64,000 nt of DNA from Heterohyrax brucei (taxonomy: Eukaryota; Chordata; Mammalia; Hyracoidea; Procaviidae). The DNA lies in the NCBI GenBank assembly GCA_028571685.1, contig CM053140.1, positions 56,736,201 to 56,800,200 on the forward strand, given 5' to 3'. How positions within the stretch are numbered: the first letter of the stretch is position 1; the number at the start of each line of letters is the position of its first letter. Below the pieces are notes generated by a model that worked only from the letters and a program-made list of their open reading frames with translations, had not been told where the DNA came from and made no database searches. Positions 24,086 to 34,880 of this stretch are shown one piece after another. The position numbers were made by a program, and so were the translations under genes.

Positions 24086-24432
24086 ACAAAACAAACAAAC
24101 CAGTTGCCACTGAGTTGATTCTGACTCTTAAAGATCCTATGCCACATAATAGAACTGCCCTATAAGGTTTCCAGGAAACTTGGGTGGCACAGTGATTAAG
24201 TGCTACATCTACTAAACAAAAGATCAGCAGTTCATATCTGTCAGGCACTCCTTGGAAACTCTATAGGGCAAGCAGTTCTATTCTGTCCTATAGAATCACT
24301 GTGAGTTGACTCGATTGACAACAGTGGGTTTGGTTTGAGGTTTACAGGAGTTTCCAAAGAGCAGTTAGTGGATTTGAACAGCTGATCTTTAGGTTAGCAA
24401 CCAAGTTCTTACCACTGGGCCACCAGGGTTCC
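24086..24432 (-). repeat. Afrotherian SINE (antisense) split by another SINE
   Basis: Antisense pieces 24086-24173 and 24346-24432 join at a gtttcc block. The outer flanks carry a similar aggtggaagaat / aggtgaaagaat duplication. Confidence 0.8.
24174..24345 (+). repeat. Afrotherian SINE inserted in a SINE
   Basis: Complete sense copy from ggaaacttgggtggcacagt to the gggtttggttt tail, inserted in the antisense SINE with an aggtttcca / gagtttcca-like repeat at the junctions. Confidence 0.85.
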
Positions 24433-24513
24433 AGGTGAAAGAATCGAGTTGTTTTATTGTGTGGAAATTCAAAAACGTGGAGATAGGTGCACATGAATGC
24501 TAAGTAGCCAAAG

Positions 24514-25764
24514 ATACTGTCTCTCAGCTCCAAACAAGCCTATCTATACTCTGTTTCAAGATACCAGAGTTGGGGTTCTGCAACCTACACTTCACTTTGC
24601 CAGCCAGTTCTATGTTTGGCCCTGCCAATAGAGGGCACATGAGGGAGACTACGATGCTGGAGGGCAGAAGGGCTTGTTCCTTCTTCTTGCTCTTGGTTCC
24701 TACGAGAATCATTCTGCTAGTAGAAGCAGTGCCTTCCTATAGCAGCAGCTATATTATTTTGAAGTTTTCCCAACAATTACAGAACCAACTTGACTGTGCC
24801 CTACCTCAAAGACACCAGCATCAGCCCACTGGTACCTCTTCCTTGGAGGTATGAGTTCTAGCTTCACATGGCCTCCCTTCTAAGCTTCTAAGTTTTTGTT
24901 TGTTCGTTTTTTATTGTGATTAAGTGAAAGTATACAATCCAAATCAATTTTGCATGCCCGCCTATCTGCCACTCCATTTGCTCTCTTCACCCGGCGACAG
25001 CATAATCCTCCTTTTCACGTTACATTTCTAGTATCCTCTTAGAGAGCACCTGTCCCCTCCTCTCCACCCTCTTCTCTCCCATCTAGAAAGAAACCAGTAG
25101 GACAGCCTCCTATAAATATATAGAACCATAAAGTATACACACCATATCGTCACACTATGTCTCCAAGTCCAGTCCATTCTTGTCTGAAGAGTCGATCACA
25201 GTACTGGTTTCCAGTCAGGGCCAGCAGCAGGTCTAAGGGCCATGTTTCCAGGGGACCCACCAGGCTGTCAGACCATCAATTCTGTTCTTTTAGTAGAGTT
25301 CTTGAGCTGCACTCCTCTTCTTCTCATGTTGCCTCAGGGACTCTACATTGTGTCCCCCATCGCAGCTCCCTTTGGTAGCTGCCAGGCATCGCCTGTTTCT
25401 TCTGGTCTCATGTTGATACAATCTGCCATTCATATGGGTCCTTCTGTGTCCTGGGCTCTTTTTCTTCATGCCTTTGTTGTTCTCAGTCATCATCTGTTCC
25501 AGATGAGTCGGGACTATTTGGTGTACCTCAGACAGCACCCAAGCTTATAAGTTTTAATAGTTCCAACCTAATTTCTTTGTTCCCTGAACCCTGGGAGAAA
25601 TTTACTTGTCTGCTTTCCACAGCTGCTACCTCTATAATACTTCAGAATTTTCTTTCAGTTACCTAGTTAATATTTTATCTAGGTTAACAAGTCCTTGTGT
25701 TAAATTCTCTCTATTCAAATAACTGGTGTGGTTTCTGTCTCCTGGTTGGACTCTGACTGATACA
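24514..25764 (+). mobile_element. Presumed 3' LTR of the provirus
   Basis: Homologous to 15225-16190 over its length: aactctgtttcaagatacc-type start, gttttcccaacaattacaga in the middle, identical end gactgataca. Split by an L1 3' UTR at 24896-25540. The 5 bp after it (gcacc) is the candidate duplication. Confidence 0.65.
24896..25540 (-). mobile_element. L1 3' UTR-only insertion, antisense
   Basis: Complement of the L1 3' UTR family, truncated within the UTR, with a T-rich start at 24896. The 14 bp flanks aagcttctaagttt (24882-24895) and aagcttataagttt (25541-25554) are a target-site duplication with one mismatch. Confidence 0.88.
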
Positions 25765-25829
25765 GCACCAACAGTAGCCACTCACACCCTTACTCTGACT
25801 CTTTCCGGTTCCTTCCCCTACAGTTGCCA

Positions 25830-26031
25830 AATGAGTAGGCACTTGGTCTGCCTTCCAAGTTACTGACCCTACATGACAGAGTGGAACTGCCCCACAGGGT
25901 TTCCCAGGCTGAAGTCTTTGTGGGAGCAGAGCACCAGGTCTTTCCTCCTACAGAGCCACTAGTGGGTGTGAACCATCAACCTTTCAGCTGCAGCCAAGTG
26001 TTTAATCATCGTATTACCAGTGCTGCTTAAG
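25830..26031 (-). repeat. Afrotherian SINE, long subtype
   Basis: Antisense and diverged: contains gacagagtggaactgcccca and the head complement, ending at taccagtgctgctt. Confidence 0.65.
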
Positions 26032-26047
26032 AAATGGATTTTAAAAA

Positions 26048-26212
26048 GCCCAAGTGAAACAGACGGCCATCAAGTTGATTCCAACTCACAGCAACCCTAG
26101 AGGACAGAGTAGAGACAGCTTCATAGAGTTTCCAAGGAGCCCCTGGCAGATTTAAACTGCCAACCTTTTGGTTAGCTGATGTAGCACTTAACCACTAAAC
26201 CAGCAAGGTTTC
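26048..26212 (-). repeat. Afrotherian tRNA-derived SINE
   Basis: Antisense copy (aagttgattccaactcacag ... accactaaaccagcaaggtt). Flanked by aagaaatg on both sides (about 26032 and 26214). Confidence 0.85.
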
Positions 26213-26340
26213 TAAGAAATGAATAAGTAACAGGTGATCCCTACTCTTTAATTTGACCCTCATGAGAAAGAAAAAGATAAACCTGAAGCTAGAGTGAGGA
26301 GGTAACTAACCATGGAAAGCTGTTTTTATTTACAAACAGG

Positions 26341-26356
26341 GTTTTTTTTTTTTTGT
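26341..26356. repeat. Poly(T) run
   Basis: Single-base run in otherwise unassigned sequence (26213-26607). No other element recognised in that gap. Confidence 0.8.
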
Positions 26357-26607
26357 TATGTTCTGTTACGTAATTGATAGAGGAGAACTGAGCATGTGTT
26401 TGTGGTCTCAGGGAACAGGAAGAGGAATAGGGCATAAGGGGAGGGTTGGCCATGCTCAGAAAGAGGCTCAGATCTTTAAGTTGATAGGAAAAAACAGATG
26501 CAAAGAGACAAATTGTAAGACGTAGAGGAGGGAATCTGAAAATAAAGTAGGTACTTTGATCTCTATAAAGTGACAAAGGGCAAGAAAAAGGTTAGGTTTT
26601 TGCAACA

Positions 26608-26777
26608 CCAACCAAAAAACCAAACCCAGTGCCATTAAGCTGATTCCAACTTATAGAGACCCTATAGGATGGGGTAGAACTGCCCAATAGAGTTTCCAGG
26701 GAGCATCTAGGGGATTTGAACTGCCATCCTTTCGATTAGCAGCTGTAGCACCTAACCACTACGCCACCAGGGTTTCC
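26608..26777 (-). repeat. Afrotherian tRNA-derived SINE
   Basis: Antisense copy from accaaaaaaccaaacccagt to acgccaccagggtttcc. Nearly intact. Confidence 0.9.
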
Positions 26778-27104
26778 TAGTGTTGCAAGAGGACCCAACT
26801 GAGACGGGACAGCAGAAATTTGTACTGGAACCAGTATGTCCAGTTCTGTGGCAGCCAGGTTTCATAGCCAAGGAGCAAAAGGGAAGGAATCACACAGTGT
26901 TGTTCACTCCAAGATGGGGCTCGTCAAAAGCAGAGCCTTGGGCACCAAGGGAACAGCTGAGTAGCCTTTGGCATGCGTACCAATTAGCGACCCTTGAAAT
27001 CATCATTGGTGGTTTTCTACTCCTGTTTTGTATTTTGATGTCCTTTCTTACTTAACTCCTAGTCTACGCTCTCTTTTCCTGTACTTTCCCTTACAGCAAT
27101 CCTG
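26778..27104. other. Unassigned interval
   Basis: A short open frame occurs at 26780-27055 but lacks any family resemblance or conserved motif. Nothing supported. Confidence 0.3.
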
Positions 27105-27600
27105 TGGTGGACAGAGCCCAAGGGGACATCCAAATGATTCCCGCCTCGTGGCACCCACAGTTTGTGTGGTTCCCCTCCCATGAGTACGAGCAGAATCTAT
27201 GACTCATAGTGACCCTGTACATTATAATGCAATGTAAAATTCTGTCATAACCAATGGAAAGGAGAAGCTCTTATTTTTGAGTTTGAAGTGAGTAGCCATG
27301 TTGGAGAAGGCTACATGGTGAGGACCTGCTGGTGGCCTGTAGAACCTCAAAGTGGCCTCCAGCTGACAACTAGCAAATACCCAGGCCCTCTGTCATCAAG
27401 TCACAAGGAGTTAAAGTCTCCCAATCTGATTTGAATGACTTTGCAAATGGATTCTTCTACAGATGAGTTTCGACAGAAGGATGCAGCTTAACGGACACCT
27501 TGACTGCAGCCTTGTGAGACTTGGAGCAAAGAATCCAGCTAAGCTGTGCCTGAGCTTCTGAACTATGCAAACTGTAAGATAATCTGCAGTATGATGGATT
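27105..27600 (+). mobile_element. Probable old MLT1-type LTR fragment
   Basis: Contains blocks typical of MLT1 LTRs: caggccctctgtcatcaagt, gagcttctgaactatgcaaa and a decayed gtaagataat near the end. Very diverged. Confidence 0.45.
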
Positions 27601-27619
27601 GCTTTTGTGCAGCCTTTCT

Positions 27620-28060
27620 TACCATGGTCTCGTAACTACCACCCAAGTGATTGGGCAGGACTGAGGAAATAAGGTAGCTGTGGCCCACCAAGGGGATCAG
27701 TCACTTTTCCCATTCCCCTGGGCTTGAAATCAGGCACTCTAGAGACAGAGAAAGAGGATCTTACCCACACAAAGGAAGAACAGAGGCCTAGGGCCAGAGA
27801 GAGGTGTGTCTGCCAGCACAGCTGAAAAGACTCTGTCTTGATGGAAAAACTGTATCCTGAGTGTTCCTGAGCCTGAATTGCAACCTCTTACTTCCCCAGT
27901 AAACCTCATAATCATGAATATTTTCTGTGAATTGTGTGTAGCCTTTGCCATGAATTATCAAACTCAGCAGAGAAGGAAAAGGCTGTGGGAGGGACCGTTG
28001 GTTTCAGAATTGGTAAAAATGGCAGGCAGAGGAGGCACGTCTGACCTCTGCCTCCCGGGA
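27620..28060 (+). repeat. Unnamed interspersed repeat, copy 1
   Basis: Homologous in inverted orientation to 37590-38090. Shared blocks include gagtgttcctgagcctgaat and the gggagggaccgttggt / gggagggacagttggt pair. Probably an LTR-type repeat, but I cannot name it. Confidence 0.5.
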
Positions 28061-28268
28061 ATCAGCCTCCGCAGTTGATCCCGGCTCTCCTTCCCACCCG
28101 TGAAGAGGAGGCCAGACTCCGCCCCCACGATGTTTCTACACAGGCATACCTTTAAGATACTGCGGGCTCGGTTCCAGACCTCCGTGATAAAGCAAACATC
28201 ATAATAAAGCAAGTCACAGGTATTTTCATTTGTTCCTCAGTGCTTACAAAAGTTATGTTTACGTTATT

Positions 28269-28426
28269 TGAGCCCTGGTGGCACAGTGGTTAAGAGCTCA
28301 GTTGCTAAAAGGTCTGCAGTTTGAATCCACTAGCCACTCCTTGAGAATCCTATAAGGCAGTTCTACTCTCTCTGATACGGTTGCTATGAATCAGAATTGA
28401 CTCCATGGCAGTAAGTTTGAGTTTTT
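28269..28426 (+). repeat. Afrotherian tRNA-derived SINE
   Basis: Sense copy: gagccctggtggcacagtgg head, cagtttgaatccactagcca B-box region, decayed gtaagtttgag tail. Inside Tigger1. Confidence 0.85.
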
Positions 28427-29302
28427 TCATCTGTAGTATAGTCTGTGAAGTGTACAACAATATTATGTCTAAAAGACTATGTACATATTTTAATTAAAAA
28501 ACACTTGATTAGTAAAAAGTGCAAACCACCATCTGAGCCTTCGAGTGGTGATCTTTTTGCTGGTGGAGGGTCTTGCCTTGATGTTGATGGCTGTTGATTG
28601 ATCAAGGTGGTGGTGGCTGAAGGTCGGGAGTGACTGTGGCAATCTAAAATAAGACAACAAAGTTTGCTACATCGACTGACTCTTCCTTTCATGAAAAATT
28701 TCTTTGTAGCATGAGATGCTGTCTGATAACATTTTACCTACAGTAGAATTTCTTTCAAAGCTGGAGTCAATTCTCTTAAATCCTGCTGTTGCTTTATCAG
28801 CTTATACAATATTCTAAATCCAGTTTAGTTATTTCAGCAGTCACAGCATCTTTACCAGGAGTAGATGCCATATCAAGAAGCTACTTTATTTACTCACTCA
28901 TCTGAAGGAACTCCTCATCTGTTGAAGTTTTATCCCGAGATTGCAGCATTTCAGTCACATCTTCAGGTGCTGCTTCTAGTTTTTTTGCTATTTCCACTAC
29001 ACTCGCATGTACTTTCTCTACTGAAGTCTTGGGCCCCTCAAAATCACCCCTGAGGGTTGGAATAAACTTCTTCCCAACTGTTGCTAACGTTGACATTTGG
29101 ACCACCTCCCGTGAATCACAAATCTTCTTAATGGTGTCTAGAATGGTGAATCCTTTCCAGAACATTTTCCACTTTGCTCAGATTCATCAGAGGAATCACT
29201 ACATACAGCAGCTACAGCCTGACAAAATGTATTTCTTAAAAAATAAACGCTTGAAAGTTGAAATTACTACTCCTTGATTCAAGGGCTGAACAATGATGCT
29301 GT

Positions 29303-29465
29303 GCCAAACCCAACCAAACCCATTGCCATCAAGTCAGTGCTGAATCATAGTGACCCTGTAGGTCAGAGGAGAACTGCCCCATCGTTTCCAAGGAGCGCCT
29401 GGTGGATTTGAACCACTGACCTTTTGTTTAGCAGCCGTAGCACTTAACCTATGCCACCAGAGTTT
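29303..29465 (-). repeat. Afrotherian tRNA-derived SINE
   Basis: Antisense copy. tgatgctgtg / tgatgttgtg flanks at about 29294 and 29467 are the target-site duplication. Inside Tigger1. Confidence 0.88.
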
Positions 29466-29551
29466 CTGATGTTGTGCTAACAGGTATGAAGACAATATTA
29501 ATATCTTTGTGCCTTTCCAGCAGAGCTCTTGTGTAACCAGATGATTTGCCA

Positions 29552-29713
29552 ATAAAACCAGACCAAACCCATTGCTGTCGATTCTGACTCACAGTGACTT
29601 TACAGGACAAGGTAGAACTGCCCTATAGTTTCCCAAGAGCACGTGGTGGATCTGAACTACCGACCTTTTGGTTAGCAGTGGTAGCACTTAACCACTACAC
29701 CACCAGGGTTTCC
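29552..29713 (-). repeat. Afrotherian tRNA-derived SINE
   Basis: Antisense copy from accagaccaaacccattgct to accactacaccaccagggtt. Inside Tigger1. Confidence 0.9.
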
Positions 29714-30399
29714 ATTGTCAATGAAGAGTGATATTTTTAAAGGAATCTTTCCTTCTGAGCAGTAGGTCTCAAAAGTGGGCTTAAAGTATTCAATAATCTG
29801 TGTTGTAAATAGATGTTCTGTCTTCCAGGCTTTGTTGATTTAGCATAATTCTAAAGGACCCTGAGATTTCCTGAATGGTAAATGAGCATTGGCTTCAACT
29901 TAAAGTCACCAGCTGTATTAGCCCCTAACAAGAGACAGCCTGTCCTTTGAAGCTGTGAAGTCAGGCATTGACTTCTCCTCTTTAGCTACGGTAGAAAGTC
30001 CTAGATGGTGTCTTCTTCCAGAGTCAGGCCGTTTCATCTACACTGAAAATCTGTTGTTCGGTGTAGCCACCTTCATCAGTTGTCTTAGCTAGATCTTCTG
30101 GATAACTTGCTGCAGCTTCTACATCAGTAGTCGCTGCTTCACCTTGCACTTTCAAGTGCTGGAGACAGTTTCTTTCCTTAAACCTCAGAACCAACCTCTG
30201 CTAGCTTCAAACTTTTTTTCTGCAACTTCCTTACCTCTCTTAATCTTCACAGAATTGAAGAGGGTTGGGGCCTTGCTCTGGATTGGGCTTTAGTTTAAGG
30301 GAATGTTGAGACTGTTTTGATCTTCTATCCAGACCACTAAACCCTGCCATGTCAGCAATAAGGCTGTTTTGCCTTCTTATCATTTGTCTCTTCACTAAG

Positions 30400-30566
30400 C
30401 CAAAAAAACACAAACCCACTGCCATCGAGTCAAATTCTGACTCAGCAACTCTATAGGATGGAGTAGAACTGCCCCATACCGTTTCCAAGAACCACCTGGT
30501 AGATTTGAACTGCCGTCCTTTTGGTTAGCAGCCTTAGCACTTATCCACTATGCCATCAGGGTTTCC
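30400..30566 (-). repeat. Afrotherian tRNA-derived SINE
   Basis: Antisense copy with an A-rich start, ending atgccatcagggtttcc. Flanks catttgt...ttcacta and catgtgttcacta fit a decayed duplication. Inside Tigger1. Confidence 0.9.
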
Positions 30567-31166
30567 ATGTGTTCACTAGAGTAGCATTTTTAATTTCCTT
30601 CAAGAACTTTTTCTTTGCATTTACCATTTGACAAACCATTAGGCAAAAGGCCTAGCTTTCAGTTTGTCTCAGTTTTCAGTTTGCCTTCCTGACTAAGCTT
30701 GATCATTTCTAGCTTTTGGTTTGAAGTGACAGATACGCGACTCTTCCTTTCACTTGAACACTTAGAGGTCATTATAGGGTTATTGGTTGGCCTAATTTAA
30801 ATATTGTCCCATCTCAGGGAATAAGGAGGCCTGAGGAGAAAGAGACAGGAACGGCCAGTTGGCTGAGCAGTTAGAACACACACATTTATTAAGTTTGCTG
30901 TCTTACATGGGTGCTGTTTGTGGCACCTCAAAACAATTGCAACAGTAACATAAAAGATCACTACAGGTCACCATAGCACTTATAATAATAATAATAATAA
31001 CAATTTGAAATAGTGCAAGAATTACTAAAACATGACACAGAGGCACAAAGTGAACACATGCTGTTGGAAAATGGTGCTGATAGACTTGTTCAATGCAGCA
31101 CTGTCACAAACTTCAATTTGTAAAAAATGCAATGTCTGTGAAACACAATAAAACGAAGTGTGCTTG

Positions 31167-32202
31167 CGGTAACAATGTGTGTTGTTCCAACGGACAGAGG
31201 TCTGACCATTATTGCTCAGGCCTGAAAGTTCTTAAGAATAATCAAGACTGGCCTAAAAATAAAAAGTAATGACTTTCAATGCCAGAATGGTGGGTCATTG
31301 AAGCTCTATTTTTAGTAAGTGTCGGCTACCTGGGATGAAGCATATGGCTCCTATAATTTTCCAAAGCATTAAAACATTAAAAGATTGAAGTGCCTGGGAT
31401 AAGTGGGCTGGTCCCAAAATGAGCATACATGCACTGACAAGGGCAGACAGCAGATGTGCAAGGCAACCCCACAAGCTTCTAGAGGGCCTGCCTGCACACT
31501 ACAATCATTTGGCCATTAGCAACAGTTAAAATGTTAAGCCAAGTGACAGAGGAGTTTCCGTGACCAATTTATGATATTGAAGAGACTTTATATTTTTTTA
31601 CAAGAGGGGATTTTTCTAGGCAATTACTCCATAAGGAAGAAGAAAAGAATCTTGGAGCAAAACACTAGGGTTTTGCAGCAGGTTTGGGCTAAAGTTCAAG
31701 TATGACAAGAGAAGAAAAGAAGGAAAACATCTCACCATGCACAGTACAAAGCGAGCCCATGATACTTCCCTAAAATGCAGGATGAGACCCCTTCAAACAT
31801 CAGCACTTGGGCTACCTCACCTAAGATCACCTCTGCCTAACCCAGGGCACATGTTTGTGCTTCATTCTATCCCCAGGAGAACTTGATCAGCCTGAAAGCT
31901 CACCATAACTAAGATAGATAAAAAATAAGATTTCTTTAGTAGACTCATATCAGGGAAACTTGGGAAGAGACCTTGAAGCAAGCTGGACCACCAGCTGCCC
32001 TAACCACACGTGTGTGCTTTCCACAGTGCCAGTCATGGATTTTTTCTTGATAAGTTCAATGCAAAGGACATTTTGATTAAGGGCTAACCGAGGGCTATAG
32101 AAAGATTCTTATATTTACAGTAGCAGCAGTCCAGGCACAGATGCTCTTGTACTGCCAAAATCCCCCTGTGGATTGCATTGCAATAATTTTACCCATTTCT
32201 CT
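31167..32202. other. Intergenic interval, nothing recognised
   Basis: No coding signal, RNA gene or repeat family that I can identify in about 1 kb. Confidence 0.3.
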
Positions 32203-32402
32203 GTTGTTGTCAGTGTCACTGAGTCAATTCCAAGTTATAACAACCCCAGATAACAGAGTAGAATTGCCCTGTAGGGTTTCCTTGGCTATAATCCTTAGGA
32301 GAGCAGATCACTAGGTCTTTCCCCCATGGAGCTGCTGAGTGGGTTCAAAGTGCCAACCTTTTGGATAGCAGCCACTTAACTGTTTGCACGACCATGGCTC
32401 CT
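32203..32402 (-). repeat. Afrotherian SINE, long subtype
   Basis: Antisense: ctgttgttgtcagtgtcact start, gagagcagatcactaggtct extra block, gtttgcacgaccatggctcc end. Confidence 0.75.
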
Positions 32403-32939
32403 TCAAAGAAATACTTCCAAACATGTAAATATACTTTATGCGAAATGACAATGATATCAGAGGAGATTCAGAGCAGCACTGACTCTCCCAGTCACTCTTG
32501 ACTGTATGGGATATGCTGTCGATCAGTGTCTGTCAATGTGAATAAGCAATAGCATTATATAACAATTTCTGGTCTCGTTTCACAAACAAGACTCTGACGT
32601 TGGAGTCATACATCAAACATTGCTTTTACTCGTTCTGCAATTTTTCTTTATTTCCTGCTCATTCTAGGAGAGACAGCATGCCAAATGCTAGGGTACCACT
32701 GTGGACTAGCCTGCCATAGTTTTCACCTGGTGCTGGGAACACTAAAAGCCACAAGGATGATTTGCATAGTCATTGCAGTGTCCAGTGGTGCTTCCTGAGC
32801 TTCCTCAAGCAGTGACATTTCCCCAGTGCTTCTAGAAGCATCCAAGTTAGGGCTGGGGAGACAGGGAGAAAAGGGAAGAGGGGATTATGTTTGTCTACAA
32901 CAAAGGGGGCTTCCTTGGATTTTCCAGCAGACCAAATAA
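32403..32939. other. Intergenic interval, nothing recognised
   Basis: No supported feature. Confidence 0.3.
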
Positions 32940-33105
32940 CCAAAACCAAACCCACTGACGTCAAGTTGGGTCCGACTCATAGTGACCCTAGAGGTCAGAG
33001 TAGAACTGTCCCATAAAATTTCCAAGGAGTGCCTGGAGGATTTGAACAGCTGACCCTTTTGGCTAGCAGACACAGCACTTAACCCCCTGCGCCATCAGGG
33101 TCGCC
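32940..33105 (-). repeat. Afrotherian tRNA-derived SINE
   Basis: Antisense copy from ccaaaaccaaacccactgac to gcgccatcagggtcgcc. cagacca on both sides is the candidate duplication. Confidence 0.9.
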
Positions 33106-33522
33106 AGACCAAGCAAAGCAAAGATAAATAAGAGGTCTGCAGCTCCCCCTTCAAAAATAAATAACTGCTCCCCATCGTTGATTTCTTCTAGCTTGTCAGT
33201 GTAAATCCTGGGAAAGTGAAGTTGCAGCTACAGTGTGCATGTGTTATTTGAGTCAAGTGTGCGATATTCCTCTGTCTCCTAAGCAAGAATTCCTCAGTTA
33301 CAGGCTAAAAGCGGAGATTCCCTGAGAAAGAACTTAGGACAGCATGGAGGGAAAAGAGTGGGCAAAAAACTTAGCAGAGTCCGGGGAAGACAGGGGGGCA
33401 ACAGGCTAAAGATGGTGCTGCTGCAACCATCAGAGTGAAGGAGTCTTGCTGTCTATTACAGACTCCAAAGTTACTGCCCTGGAAAGTCTTCCTGTATATC
33501 TAAATGGGTGTACATACATTTG

Positions 33523-33681
33523 GGGAAACCCTGGTGGTGTGGTGGTTAAGTGCTACATCTGCTAACCAAAAGGGCAGCAGTTCAAATCTGCCAGGTGCTC
33601 CTTGGAAGCTCAGTGGAGGCAGTTCTGCTCTGATCTACGGGGTTGCTGTAAATTGGAGTCGACTGGAGGGCAGTGGCTTTG
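33523..33681 (+). repeat. Afrotherian tRNA-derived SINE with tRNA-like pol III boxes
   Basis: Sense copy with head ggggaaaccctggtggtgtg, an A-box-like tggtgtggtggttaagtgc, and a B-box gttcaaatc at 33580-33588. Flanked by acatacattt (33512-33521) and acatacgttt (33682-33691). It is the closest young repeat to the gene, about 0.8 kb upstream of exon 1. Confidence 0.92.
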
Positions 33682-34179
33682 ACATACGTTTCATAAATGA
33701 TTGACTTAGCCCTCCTGTGACCAGAAGGAAGCAGTCGATAGCAGAAGTAAAAATAATGTGTTGCAAGTCTCTGTACTTGTGGTAATTTGTTACACAGCAA
33801 TGGGAAACCTACAATTCCTCACACATGAGCCCTTACATTAGGTAATGCTTAGGAAACTCGGGCAGACTGAAACTTCAGAACTGTCCACAGCACTACGCTG
33901 GGTGAGGGTGTCCCCTACGCCCGTCGGGCACTCTGAATTTCAAGGCAGTAGCTCAGAGGGCCCTGCCTTTCAAAGCAGATGTGCCTCTCCACCTCGCCTG
34001 CCCCCCAACACGCCTGTCCAGTCAGTCCTCAGAAATGGGGGCCGATTGACCTAGAATTACAAAGTGCCAGAGGCAGATCACGAAGTCCATCGCCCGAATC
34101 TCAGCGCTTGGCTCAGTGCCCGCCACACAATGGATGCCGCACAAAAGATTTGATTGAAAAAGGGCAGAAAGAACCCCCC

Positions 34180-34880
34180 TTGTTGTGCAGAAGGAAAAGG
34201 GCGGCTCAGGAAGCGAGCGCCAGGGCCTGGGCCGGAGTCCCACAGCCCGTGCGCGCCGAGAGACCGCCGGCTGGAGCCCGGCCTCAGGTCGGTGGGCACC
34301 CGGCCGGGTGCCATCCCGGCCCCAGACGGAGGGGGCGCTGCGGCGGGAGGCCTGCGCGCGGCGGCGGGGCGGGGCGGAGCCACCCCCAGCGAGCAAGCGC
34401 CGCTGGCCGCGTCTGCACTCCGCTGCTCGGCCCGGTCCCCGTGCTGCCCGGCCGGCCCGGGGGCTCGGAGCCGAGGCTGCGGCCAGCTGCATGAAGGACT
34501 GCGAGTACCAGCAGATCAGCCCCGGGGCCGCCCCGCCGCCCGCCTCCCCCGGGGCTCGTCGCCCCGGGCCTGCCTCGCCCCCCGGCCCAGGCCCCGGACC
34601 CCTGCCGCCCGCCGCCCCCGCCTCGGCGCGCTGGAGCAGCAGCGGCAGCGAGAGCCTCGGCCGCCGCCCTCGGCGCAAGTGGGAGGTGTTCCCGGGCCGC
34701 AATCGCTTCTACTGCGGCGGCCGCCTCATGCTGGCCGGCCACGGCGGCGTCTTCGCGCTCACCTTGCTGCTTATCATCACCACCACCGTTCTCTTCTTCG
34801 TCTTCGAGTGAGTTTGGCAGCGCCCCGCGCCCCGCCCCTCTCAGGCGCTCCAGCTCCTGGGGTCCCCTCCATCCCCTGCC
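34180..34880 (+). promoter_or_regulatory. CpG island over the ZDHHC18 promoter and exon 1
   Basis: Very GC- and CpG-rich block, in contrast to its AT-richer surroundings. It includes tandem GC boxes in gcggcggggcggggcggagc (34361-34380), typical Sp1 sites. I see no TATA box, consistent with a broad housekeeping-type promoter. The transcription start cannot be fixed from sequence alone; it should lie upstream of 34491, within the island. Confidence 0.85.
34491..34807 (+). CDS. ZDHHC18: ZDHHC18 exon 1 (start codon, N-terminus, TM1)
   Basis: ZDHHC18 is a DHHC-family protein S-acyltransferase that transfers palmitate from an autoacylated cysteine to substrate cysteines. It is known as a Golgi enzyme with Ras proteins among its substrates. 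Exon 1 encodes residues 1-105 and two bases of 106. It opens with [12 protein letters not shown], the start used by mammalian orthologues, followed by a Pro/Gly/Ala-rich cytosolic tail, an SSSGS patch, then [18 protein letters not shown] and the first membrane segment (about residues 84-104). The reading ends phase 2 at ga before a gtgagt donor (34808). The start codon context is weak (t at -3). The frame is open upstream of this ATG but contains no further ATG. The product continues at 43994. Confidence 0.95.

Larger units (their letters stand above)
15225..25764 (+). mobile_element. ERVL-like provirus, heavily interrupted (inferred)
   Basis: Two copies of the same LTR-like sequence in the same orientation (about 15225-16190 and 24514-25764) bracket decayed retroviral internal sequence, also in sense. 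Without their own insertions both LTRs are about 600-660 bp. Immediately after the first lies a primer-binding-site-like ttggtactaggagtg (16194-16208). A decayed protease/reverse-transcriptase region (20800-21930) and RNase H-like region (22490-23430) lie between. The provirus is broken by several LTRs, RTE fragments and SINEs, and no gene is intact. Assignment to class III (ERVL) is tentative. Confidence 0.6.
28141..31166 (-). mobile_element. Tigger1 DNA transposon, nearly complete, antisense
   Basis: Left terminus caggcataccttt at 28141 and right terminus ending aagtgtgcttg at 31166 are decayed inverted repeats of the pogo-type CAGGCATACCTCG form. Without four inserted SINEs the element is about 2.35 kb, near the known Tigger1 length. 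The minus strand carries decayed pogo-family (CENP-B-like) transposase sequence, for example between 28890 and 29165, with frameshifts and stops. This ancient family is shared by eutherians. Confidence 0.85.

Noticed and set aside
28890..29165. Possible domesticated transposase gene
   Set aside because: The pogo-family resemblance lies inside a decayed Tigger1 with frameshifts and SINE insertions. No intact frame or promoter.
33523..33681. Possible tRNA genes at the SINE heads
   Set aside because: A and B boxes are present but the cloverleaf is incomplete, and each copy continues into the SINE body with flanking duplications.
34185..34490. In-frame N-terminal extension of ZDHHC18
   Set aside because: The frame is open but contains no ATG before 34491, and the composition is that of a GC-rich leader. 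Non-AUG use is possible but unsupported.
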